A stretch of 34,072 nt of DNA from the NCBI GenBank assembly GCA_027452245.1, contig DAIDGW010000131.1, forward strand, positions 1 through 34,072. Direction: 5' to 3'. Shown here in pieces: positions 24,536 to 32,117 of this stretch (position 1 is the first letter of the stretch; each line of letters opens with the position of its first letter). The DNA is from Acidobacteriaceae bacterium. GTDB taxonomy: Bacteria > Acidobacteriota > Terriglobia > Terriglobales > Acidobacteriaceae. The notes under the pieces are model-generated. The model was given only the letters and a program-made list of their open reading frames with translations. It did no database searches and was not told the DNA's origin. The translations under genes were made by a program, and so were the position numbers.

Positions 24536-25672
24536 ATGAAAACTCTTCTTTCGATGGTTGCAGCGCTTACTTTCTTTCTATCGTTTTGTTCGCTGGATGT
24601 GGCAGCCCAGAGTTCGACCTCGGCTCTTTCCGACCTTCCGCAAGCCAGGGATTACGTGCAGCACCGGGCGTCGAGCTATGACCGCAGCGGCGGCAATGCC
24701 GACTTCCGCACGATTGCTCCGGGAGAAACCCTGACGCTGCTGGATGAGTCCGGCCCGGGAGTGATCACGCATTTCTGGGCAACGATCGCCAGTGACGACC
24801 CGCATCATCTGAAGGCGCTCGTGCTGCGCATGTATTGGGACGGCGAGCCGAGCCCCAGCGTCGAGGCTCCGATCGGCGATTTCTTTGGGCTCGGACTTGG
24901 TGATTACTTCCTGTATCAATCGACGCCGCTATCGGTCGGCTCCGACAAGGCGCTGAACTGCTTTTTCCCCATGCCGTTCGAGAAAAACGCGCGAATTACC
25001 GTGACCAACGAAGGATCGATCAAGACCGACGCGTTCTATTTCAATATCGATTACCGCGCCTACCAACATCCTCTGCCCGCAGGCGAGTTGTACTTTCATG
25101 CGCAATACCGGCAGGCTGCGCCCAATCACGGATGGACGAACAACTGGCAATCGAACGGAGATGCGCTGGTCAATGACAAGAAAAATCCGAACGGCGACGG
25201 CAATTACGTCTGGATGGAGGGGGCGGGCCGCGGGCATTTTGTGGGTGTAAGCATGTCAGTGCTGCAGAATCAGGACGGGTGGTGGGGCGAAGGCGATGAC
25301 ATGTTCTTCATCGACGGCGAGCGCACGCCTTCGATCAACGGCACCGGGTCGGAGGATTATTTTCTGGGGGCATGGGATTTCGGCGGACATCCATTCTCGT
25401 ATGCGCTGTACGGCGCGCCCGTGGTCGGGGCGGAAGCGGCGGGAAGCCGTTCGTCGGTGTATCGCTTCCACCTGGACTCGCCGATTCCGTTCACGAAATC
25501 GATTCGGGCGACGATCGAGCACGGACATGCGAACCATCGCTCCGACAATTTTTATTCGGTCGCGTACTGGTACCAGACGGAACCGCACGCGGCGTTTCCT
25601 CGGCTGCCGCCGCTTGAGCAACGGATTCCGAAGATTTATCCAGTGGGCGGGCCGGGGAATGCCGGAAAGTAA
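24536..25672 (+). CDS. DUF2961 / GH172-family exported glycoside hydrolase
   Basis: Exported protein of 378 residues with a signal peptide (MKTLLSMVAALTFFLSF to about residue 27). The body is a clear DUF2961 domain: ARDYVQHRASSYDRSGGNAD, GPGVITHFWATI, RMYWDGEPSPSVEAPIGDFF and the NGTGSEDYFLGAWDF segment with Glu273. DUF2961 proteins have been shown to be GH172 enzymes that act on alpha-D-fructofuranosyl or D-arabinofuranosyl links; I believe the GTG(S/T)EDY glutamate is one of the catalytic pair but have not checked it by alignment. The frame stays open to 24458; ATG at 24536 is chosen because the signal peptide begins there. It follows the multicopper oxidase by 87 bases and may share its transcript. 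Confidence 0.85.
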   Translation: MKTLLSMVAALTFFLSFCSLDVAAQSSTSALSDLPQARDYVQHRASSYDRSGGNADFRTIAPGETLTLLDESGPGVITHFWATIASDDPHHLKALVLRMYWDGEPSPSVEAPIGDFFGLGLGDYFLYQSTPLSVGSDKALNCFFPMPFEKNARITVTNEGSIKTDAFYFNIDYRAYQHPLPAGELYFHAQYRQAAPNHGWTNNWQSNGDALVNDKKNPNGDGNYVWMEGAGRGHFVGVSMSVLQNQDGWWGEGDDMFFIDGERTPSINGTGSEDYFLGAWDFGGHPFSYALYGAPVVGAEAAGSRSSVYRFHLDSPIPFTKSIRATIEHGHANHRSDNFYSVAYWYQTEPHAAFPRLPPLEQRIPKIYPVGGPGNAGK

Positions 25673-25682
25673 GTTTCGGGAA

Positions 25683-26228
25683 CTACCGGGAGAAGCCGGG
25701 CAGGTTGTCGAGGCTGCGGGCGTTCTTTTCGCGCCGATATTCTTTGAGGCCTTCGGGACCTTTCTTCTGCGCCCAAGCGGCCATCTGGGGACGCTCGCTT
25801 TCATATTTCATGAGTGGCACGCCGTATCCGCAGGAGGTGCTGATGCGGGTGACGTCGACGACGATGATGGCGCGCGCGGAGGGATCCGGGAGAAAATGGG
25901 TCGCGAGTTCGGTGAAGTCGGGATGATTGAGTTCGATGGCGCGGGCGCGGCCGTGCAGGCGCAAAATTCGCGGCGGGCCGTCGAAGGCGCAGAACATGAT
26001 CACGATGCGTCCATTTTCTTTGACATGCGCGATGGTCTCGACGCCGCTGCCGGTCAGATCGAGATAGGCGACGCTGCCCGGACCGAGAATGCGGAAGGTG
26101 TCCAGTCCCTTGGGGGAAAGATTGACGTGGCCTTCCGCGCTCAACGGAGCCGAGGCCACAAAGAAGACGGGTTGCGCGCGCATGAACTGCGCGAGTGCAT
26201 CATCGATTTTGGGGTAAGCCTTGCCCAT
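25683..26228 (-). CDS. Pyridoxamine 5'-phosphate oxidase-like FMN-binding protein
   Basis: Cytosolic split-barrel flavoprotein of 181 residues. FFVASAPLSAEGHVNLSPKG near the N-terminus, then VAYLDLTGSGVETIAHVKENGRI and MFCAFDGPPRILRLHGRA are typical of the PNPOx-like group that binds FMN or F420 but does not necessarily make pyridoxal phosphate. It lacks the C-terminal dimerisation part of true PdxH, so a general flavin reductase or similar role is more likely. It converges with the GH172 gene: their stops are 10 bases apart. The C-terminal tail is basic. Confidence 0.85.
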   Translation of the reverse strand: MGKAYPKIDDALAQFMRAQPVFFVASAPLSAEGHVNLSPKGLDTFRILGPGSVAYLDLTGSGVETIAHVKENGRIVIMFCAFDGPPRILRLHGRARAIELNHPDFTELATHFLPDPSARAIIVVDVTRISTSCGYGVPLMKYESERPQMAAWAQKKGPEGLKEYRREKNARSLDNLPGFSR

Positions 26229-26267
26229 GGTTCAGAACTGTAACAGCAGGTCTCTCCACTCCGCACT

Positions 26268-26286
26268 CGCTTTCCGGCGGAAAGCG
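26268..26286. repeat. Palindromic intergenic element
   Basis: CGCTTTCC GGC GGAAAGCG is a perfect 8-bp palindrome with a three-base loop, within a sequence ending CGGTCGAGATGACAG that resembles short dispersed repeats seen between genes of acidobacterial genomes. It lies in the 103-base gap between the PNPOx-like gene and hisS, and could help end the hisS transcript. Confidence 0.45.
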
Positions 26287-26331
26287 AATGCTCCGGTCGA
26301 GATGACAGTGCGTACCTATAATCAACTGCTA

Positions 26332-27612
26332 TCAGGCACGAATTTTGCTGATTAACTCGGCGCGAGGCACGGATACCTGTTCGCCGGTGGCCAGGTTCTT
26401 GAGCGCGAAGGTGCCGGCCTTCACTTCATTCTCGCCCACAATCAGAATGTATTTCGCGCCAGCGCGGGTCGCGGCTTCAAATGACTTCTTCAGACGGAAA
26501 GTTTCGTCTCCCAGTTCGATGACGAGATCGTGACGGCGCAATTCCCGCGCCAGCCGCGCGGCTTCGCCATTCATGCCCGCGCCCAGCGGAGCGATGTAGG
26601 CCTGCGGCCTGGGGAGGACGCTGTCTGCTGGAATCTTCTCCTGCAGCGACAGGATGAGGCGGTCTTCGCCGATAGCGAACCCGATGCCGGGAGCGGCCGG
26701 ACCGCCCAACGCCTCCGACAATCCGTCGTAGCGGCCGCCGCCGAGAATCGCATTTTGCGCGCCCAGGGCTCCGTGGGTGAATTCGAACGCGGTGCGCGTG
26801 TAGTAATCCAGGCCGCGCACCAGCCGGTCGTTGATGTGAAATTCGACTCCGACCGCCTTCAGAATTGCCTGCACGGCTTCGAAGTGCGTGCGGCAAGGTT
26901 CGTCGAGGAACTGGCTGATGCGTGGCAGTTTCTCGATGATGGGCTGATCGGCGGGAACTTTGCAGTCCAACACGCGCAGCGGATTCGTAACGGCGCGACG
27001 CTGGCAATCGACGCACATGTGTTCGACCACCGGCTCCAGCGCTTTGCGGAGCGCCTCGTTGAAAGCGGCGCGATCGTTCGGGCATCCAACGGAATTCAGT
27101 TCGAGATTCCAGTCGCTGATGCCGAGACGGTCGAGCAAGGTCGCAAGCATCTCAAGAATCTCCGCGTCGCGCGCCGGTGACTCGCTGCCGGAACTCGGCG
27201 GCCCGATGACTTCGGCATCGATCTGATAGAACTGCCGGTAGCGTCCTTTTTGCGGACGCTCGCGCCGAAACATGGGGCCGATGCAGTAGAACTTGTTCAG
27301 CCCGCGATCGCCCATCTTGTGCTCGATGTAAGCGCGGACAATGCCGGCCGTGGCTTCGGGGCGAAGGGTGAGGGATTGGCCGCGGTCGCTTTCGGCGCGC
27401 CCGCGATCTTCCCAGGTGTACATTTCTTTGGAAACGATGTCGGTCTCTTCGCCGACGCCGCGGGCGAATAGCGTAGTCTCTTCGAAGATCGGGGTGCGGA
27501 TCTCCTGGAAGTTGTAGGCGCGAAACACGTCGCGCACGACGCCCTCGACGTAATTCCAGAGCGCCGTGTCGGGCGGGAGTAAGTCGCGGGTTCCTCGTAC
27601 GGCCTTGATCAT
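26332..27612 (-). CDS. hisS: Histidine--tRNA ligase
   Basis: Class II aminoacyl-tRNA synthetase that charges tRNA(His). The 426-residue protein is full length and starts with the family hallmark MIKAVRGTRDLLPPD. Motif 1 lies near residue 35-50 (IRTPIFEETTLFARGVGEE), motif 2 around FYCIGPMFRRERPQKGRYRQFYQ, the histidine A motif at VRGLDYYTRTAFEF and motif 3 at PGIGFAIGEDRLIL. The C-terminal anticodon domain begins near residue 330. The gamma-carbonic-anhydrase-like gene lies 69 bases upstream on the same strand. Confidence 0.97.
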   Translation of the reverse strand: MIKAVRGTRDLLPPDTALWNYVEGVVRDVFRAYNFQEIRTPIFEETTLFARGVGEETDIVSKEMYTWEDRGRAESDRGQSLTLRPEATAGIVRAYIEHKMGDRGLNKFYCIGPMFRRERPQKGRYRQFYQIDAEVIGPPSSGSESPARDAEILEMLATLLDRLGISDWNLELNSVGCPNDRAAFNEALRKALEPVVEHMCVDCQRRAVTNPLRVLDCKVPADQPIIEKLPRISQFLDEPCRTHFEAVQAILKAVGVEFHINDRLVRGLDYYTRTAFEFTHGALGAQNAILGGGRYDGLSEALGGPAAPGIGFAIGEDRLILSLQEKIPADSVLPRPQAYIAPLGAGMNGEAARLARELRRHDLVIELGDETFRLKKSFEAATRAGAKYILIVGENEVKAGTFALKNLATGEQVSVPRAELISKIRA

Positions 27613-27681
27613 TCAGCTTCCAGTTGCCAGCCTTCAGTTGACAGGACCTCAATGTTCGCATGCGCGAGGGCTGGGCACTGC

Positions 27682-28200
27682 CTATTGGCAACTGCCTTTC
27701 AGATATTCGTCCTTATACCCCAGATAATTACGGGCGTAGCGCAGAATCGTTTCCTGGTCTTTCTCGTCGAGCTTGCGGCGAAATTTTCCGGGTGAGCCCA
27801 TCCAGAGCGATCCGGGCTCGATGATCGTTTTTTCGGGAATCAGCGTGCCGGCTGCGATGATCGAACCCGTGCCGATGCGGGCGCCATTCAAGATGGTCGA
27901 TCCCATGCCGATCAGGCATCGGTCTTCGATGATGCAGCCGTGCAGCGTCACCGAATGCCCCACCGTGACGTAATCGCCGAGGTAGACGCCGTACTGCTCT
28001 TTCATCCCGTGCAGGACGCTGCAATCCTGCACGTTGGAATGAGCGCCGATGCGGATCTCGTGCACGTCGCCGCGAATCACCGCGTTCATCCAGATGGAGG
28101 CGTGCTCGCCGAGCACGACGTCACCGATAATCTGCGCCGACTCATCCACAAAGCAGGTGGCGGGGATGGTGGGGCGCACTCCTTTATAAGCTCGAATCAT
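27682..28200 (-). CDS. Gamma-carbonic-anhydrase-like hexapeptide-repeat protein
   Basis: Left-handed beta-helix protein of 172 residues related to YrdA/CaiE/gamma carbonic anhydrase, normally a trimer with a metal ion between subunits. The family core is visible: FVDESAQIIGDVVLGEHASI, NAVIRGDVHEIRIGAHSNVQD, and the metal histidines in SVLHG and TVGHSVTLHG. Whether it hydrates CO2 is uncertain, because many YrdA-type members show no such activity. The open frame reaches 28248, but ATG at 28200 (MIRAYKG) is the usual N-terminus. hisS follows on the same strand, 69 bases later. Confidence 0.9.
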   Translation of the reverse strand: MIRAYKGVRPTIPATCFVDESAQIIGDVVLGEHASIWMNAVIRGDVHEIRIGAHSNVQDCSVLHGMKEQYGVYLGDYVTVGHSVTLHGCIIEDRCLIGMGSTILNGARIGTGSIIAAGTLIPEKTIIEPGSLWMGSPGKFRRKLDEKDQETILRYARNYLGYKDEYLKGSCQ

Positions 28201-28294
28201 AATGTCGCTGGTCCGGTTTCTGGGACTCAAAAAACAACCATTGAACATAGCATGCCGAGGGGGAAGTTCCCACTTTGGGAAGCATTGCCGAAAA

Positions 28295-28349
28295 GAAACA
28301 GCTGCATCACAGACTCCGCTTCGCGCTCGTGCTATACAGAAGCTGTTTC
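28295..28349 (+). promoter_or_regulatory. Inverted repeat around an extended -10 element before the TonB-dependent receptor
   Basis: GAAACAGCT (28295-28303) and AGCTGTTTC (28341-28349) are a perfect 9-bp inverted repeat. TGCTATACA (28330-28338) between them is an extended -10 box; no good -35 box is present. The arms may be an operator for the receptor gene, which starts 140 bases further on. Confidence 0.4.
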
Positions 28350-28489
28350 ACTGGATTCCGCGGTAGAGCGTTCTGATGACGCAGTCCTAGATGCGGCTCC
28401 CAGCGGCTCTGCCGCGGAATTGATCCGCGCGGCGTACCGGTTCGCCCGGCGGACAGCCCTCCGAGAGATCCCCACACGGGGGAGCTGCC

Positions 28490-31400
28490 ATGTCGCGCAC
28501 CCAATCCGTCTTCCTGCTGTTCATCATGCTTATCAGTACAGAGGTCCTGGTTCTAGCGCAGGACTCCGCCAGTGGATCGATTCGCGGCACGGTCATCGAC
28601 TCTTCCGGCGGGCGCTTGCCGGGCGCTACGGTTGTGATCGTAAACATTTCCACAATCCTGCGACTCGCCGCTGTGACCGACTCCCAAGGACAATTTGCTT
28701 TTGAACTGCTTCCTCCCGGGGACTACTCGGTTCGGGCGGAAGCGCGGGGCATGTCTCCGCAGCTCATGCCGATGCTGCACGTGGATGTCGGCGGGATTGC
28801 GGAGCTCGATTTTCACCTCAATGTTGCCGCCGAACATGAAGAGCTGAACGTGCCGGGAGCTCCGTTGCTGGTGGACACCAAGCCGGCGGCGGTTTCGACG
28901 CTTCTGGACCTCAGGGCCATCGGAGACTTCCCGCTGAACGGCCGGCGCTTTTCCGATCTGATGCTGTTCTCCCCCGGAGTGACGCAGGATCCTCGCAGCC
29001 TGACCTCGGCCACGAATGGCGACCTTTCGTTCGGCGGGATTCGCGGATTCCAGAACAGTTTCCTGGTGGACGGCGGCGACAACAACAACGCCTTTTTTGC
29101 CCAGGCTCGCGGCCGATATCGCGCGCCGTTTCAACTTTCGACGGAGGTAGTGCAGGAATTTCGCGTTTCCGCCAACAGCTATGGCGCCGAAAGCGGACGC
29201 GCCGGAGGGGCGGTGATTAATGTCGTGACGAAATCCGGGTCAAACCACCTGCACGGCACGGGATTCTACTTTTTCCGCGACAACTCGATGGGAGCGACCG
29301 ACGAATTTCTCTCGTTCAAACCACATGACCGGCAACAGCAAATGGGCGGCACGGCGGGGGGGGCGATCAAGCAAAACAAGATATTCTTTTTCGCGGGATT
29401 CGATCAGCACATCTTCCACGAACCGAATGTCGTCGAATTTCTGAATGGAAGTTCGCAGGTGGTTCCGCAACCGGCAGCGGGACCGGCCAGCCCGGGCGAT
29501 TACGAACCCAGGGATCAGGCGCTCGTCTTTGCAACGGCTGCACAGTTGACTTCTCTGGCCGGAGAATATCCAGCGGCGCAGATCGGGAACTCGGGGTTTG
29601 GAAAGCTCGACATCAACCTTGGGGCGAGGAATCAACTGGCATTGCGCGTCAATACTTCCCGCTACTGGGGAGCGAATAACGTGTTCCTGGATCCAGCCAG
29701 TCCGATCACCTATGATGCGATCAACGATAACGGCCAGGAAACGGTTTCCACCGAAACCGCTTCTGCAGCGCTGACGAGCAGCCTGTCAACCCGCGCAATC
29801 AGTTCCCTGCGCGCGCAGTTCTCGCGCGATCTGCAGCAATCGTTCAGCAATACGGATGATGTGCTGGTCAAAATTCCCAATATTCTCGACGGCCTGGGCC
29901 GCTCTTCCATGTTGCCGCGCCAGACCCGGGAACACCGCCTGCACCTGGCCGAAACTCTCAGCTTTGACACGGGACGGCACACATGGAAGTTCGGCGGCGA
30001 CGGCCTGATCACGAAGATTTATGACTACTTTCCCAGCCAGCAGAGCGGGGAGTTCCTGTTCTATCCCATCAAGGTCAACCCGTTTACGTTCCAACCGATG
30101 GAAGGCGGACTCCAACTGACCTCGTTGCGCGCTTATGCGCATGAAATACCGCACTATTACTTGCAGAATTTCGGCAGCGCGGCTTCACATCCCGACAGCA
30201 ACGATTACGCGGCTTTTGCGCAAGATACCTTGAGGGTGACGAACCGCCTGGCCGTAAATGTAGGCGTTCGCTGGGACCTGCAGACGTTCTCGACCGCCGG
30301 TTTGGTCTCGAATCCTTTGTTCCCGCCGTCAGGCAAGGTGCCATTCAATCCATACAATTTCGCGCCCCGGGCGGGGTTCGCGTACTCCTTCGGCAAGACG
30401 CGTCCGCTGGTGGTTCGCGGAGGATACGGTATCTTCTATGTCCGTATTCCGCAGATTTACAACTCCACGGTCGAAACCGAGAACGGAATTACGGATACAT
30501 CGCTATTCCTCAACAACACGGATTACTACGATCATCAGGTGTTCCCCACGTACCCAAACCCACTGGTGAAGTGCGCTCCGGGAACGTCGAACTGCGTCCT
30601 TCCCCTGGGATTCACCCAGGGGGTAACGCACGAGGTGTCGGCGTTCGCTCCAGGGTTCGTAACCCCTCGGGTGCAACAAACCAGCGCAACGCTGGAAAAA
30701 GAGGTCGTGAGCAATACGATCCTTTCGGTGTCTTACATATACGTTCACGGGGAGCACCTGATTCGCGCGCTGGACGTGAACCTGCCGCAGCCGATCGCGG
30801 TGCAATATCCGATCTTCAATTCGACGGGATCGATCTTCTCTGGCGGGTATTACACGGTCGATACTTTTGCCACATGGCAGTTCACCCGCACGGCCGAATG
30901 TCCCTGGCCGCCGTGTATTAATCCTCTGGGCCGCCCGATCGCCCAACTGGGATCGATTAACGAATTTCAAAGCGCCGCCTCCAGCGTCTACAACGGTGCA
31001 ACGGTCTCGATCAATCGCCGGATGTCGCGGGGAACCTACATTCGCGTGGCCTACACTTTCGCCCACGCGATCGATGACGGACAGGACGCTCTGGTCGCCG
31101 GCCAGCCGGCGACGGTGCAGAATTCCTACAACCCGAATGCCGAGCGCGGACCGAGCGTCACCGACCAGCGGCACCGCCTGGTTACGGCATTCTCGGTAGA
31201 GCCGCGACCATTTCACCGCGGACAGGAGCGGCTGGGCACGTTCTTCAATGACTGGAAAGTGTCGAGCGTGGTCAACTACGGCAGTGGGCGTCCGGTGAAT
31301 GCCACGGTGGCGGGGGATCCCAACCAGGATGGCAACGATCTCAACGATCGCCTTCCCGGCTACAGCCGCAATGCCTTCCTCGGGCCGGACTATGCGACGG

Positions 31401-31672
31401 CGGACCTGCGCCTCACCCGTAAGATCAGGTTCAACGAGCGCTACAGACTGAATCTGATGGCCGATTGCTTCAATCTTTTCAACCGTGACAACCAGCGCGT
31501 GACCATCACATCCAATGGGCTGATCGCCAACACGACCAGCTTCGTGCAGAATTCAGTTTCCGTGGGACTGCAAAACTATCCCGGCTATTACCAGATGCCC
31601 GGCAACTTCATGAGGCCGAATGCGGCGTACGCTCCCCGACAGATTCAACTGGCGGCCAAACTCATTTTTTAG
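28490..31672 (+). CDS. TonB-dependent receptor with N-terminal carboxypeptidase-regulatory-like domain (Oar-like)
   Basis: Large outer-membrane receptor of 1060 residues, of the type greatly expanded in Acidobacteriota. A signal peptide ends near LVLAQD (residue 24). Next come a beta-sandwich domain (about 27-105; GSIRGTVIDSSGGRLPGATV, then GQFAFELLPPGDYSVRAEARG), a plug domain (about 140-245; LNGRRFSDLMLFSPGV, FLVDGGDNNNAF, GRAGGAVINVVTKSGSN) and a beta-barrel to the end, closing with a terminal Phe (QLAAKLIF). It would import a large substrate, probably a carbohydrate or peptide, using energy from TonB. GGGGGAG precedes the ATG. No substrate-binding lipoprotein (SusD) is adjacent, so the ligand is unknown. 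Confidence 0.92.
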   Translation: MSRTQSVFLLFIMLISTEVLVLAQDSASGSIRGTVIDSSGGRLPGATVVIVNISTILRLAAVTDSQGQFAFELLPPGDYSVRAEARGMSPQLMPMLHVDVGGIAELDFHLNVAAEHEELNVPGAPLLVDTKPAAVSTLLDLRAIGDFPLNGRRFSDLMLFSPGVTQDPRSLTSATNGDLSFGGIRGFQNSFLVDGGDNNNAFFAQARGRYRAPFQLSTEVVQEFRVSANSYGAESGRAGGAVINVVTKSGSNHLHGTGFYFFRDNSMGATDEFLSFKPHDRQQQMGGTAGGAIKQNKIFFFAGFDQHIFHEPNVVEFLNGSSQVVPQPAAGPASPGDYEPRDQALVFATAAQLTSLAGEYPAAQIGNSGFGKLDINLGARNQLALRVNTSRYWGANNVFLDPASPITYDAINDNGQETVSTETASAALTSSLSTRAISSLRAQFSRDLQQSFSNTDDVLVKIPNILDGLGRSSMLPRQTREHRLHLAETLSFDTGRHTWKFGGDGLITKIYDYFPSQQSGEFLFYPIKVNPFTFQPMEGGLQLTSLRAYAHEIPHYYLQNFGSAASHPDSNDYAAFAQDTLRVTNRLAVNVGVRWDLQTFSTAGLVSNPLFPPSGKVPFNPYNFAPRAGFAYSFGKTRPLVVRGGYGIFYVRIPQIYNSTVETENGITDTSLFLNNTDYYDHQVFPTYPNPLVKCAPGTSNCVLPLGFTQGVTHEVSAFAPGFVTPRVQQTSATLEKEVVSNTILSVSYIYVHGEHLIRALDVNLPQPIAVQYPIFNSTGSIFSGGYYTVDTFATWQFTRTAECPWPPCINPLGRPIAQLGSINEFQSAASSVYNGATVSINRRMSRGTYIRVAYTFAHAIDDGQDALVAGQPATVQNSYNPNAERGPSVTDQRHRLVTAFSVEPRPFHRGQERLGTFFNDWKVSSVVNYGSGRPVNATVAGDPNQDGNDLNDRLPGYSRNAFLGPDYATADLRLTRKIRFNERYRLNLMADCFNLFNRDNQRVTITSNGLIANTTSFVQNSVSVGLQNYPGYYQMPGNFMRPNAAYAPRQIQLAAKLIF

Positions 31673-31920
31673 AGACGGTAGCGATGTCTAATACCTTCAG
31701 GTGATGTACGGGGAGCACACGCATGCAGAAAAATGACTCGAGGAACGACGAAGGCGGAGCGATTGTTACAGAGGGGTGAATGGATTTCCGCGCGGCTGGC
31801 GGTTTTTCGCGAGTAAAAAAATAATGATCATGCTGGGAACTTTTGTGCATACAAATCGCGGATCTCGTCATCTCATTGCTGAAGCACATACAAACTTTTT
31901 ACTCCGGGCCGGAATTGGGT

Positions 31921-31950
31921 TTGACACTGTTTGGAAGCGGTTGCTATAGT
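31921..31950 (+). promoter_or_regulatory. Strong sigma-70 promoter of rpsA
   Basis: TTGACA (31921-31926) is the perfect -35 consensus and TATAGT (31945-31950) is one base off the -10 consensus, with an 18-base spacer. Transcription should start near 31957. Confidence 0.8.
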
Positions 31951-32010
31951 CGAGGAGTTCCCTTTGGACGCGGGTTCTCTGTAAACGTCCGACAGCTGGG
32001 ATTGTTCAAG

Positions 32011-32028
32011 CTCACTCGCCAGAGTGAG
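32011..32028 (+). promoter_or_regulatory. Stem-loop in the rpsA leader
   Basis: CTCACTC GCCA GAGTGAG is a perfect 7-bp stem with a four-base loop, about 90 bases before the rpsA ATG. In E. coli, S1 represses its own translation through a structured leader; this hairpin may play a similar part here. Confidence 0.45.
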
Positions 32029-32117
32029 CCCACCACAACCAAACGACTCACTCCAGCAGTTCGCCCGGCAGGCCCCGCATCCCGCGCACACGAGTGCGAG
32101 CAATACCGTGAGAGGCA

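Larger units (their letters stand above)
31673..32117. other. Intergenic region and 5' leader of rpsA
   Basis: A 445-base gap. The left half (to about 31920) shows no gene, only a weak CCGC/GCGG hairpin followed by five T (31788-31807) that could end the receptor transcript. The right half carries the rpsA promoter (31921-31950) and a transcribed leader of about 160 bases with a perfect stem-loop (32011-32028). Confidence 0.6.
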
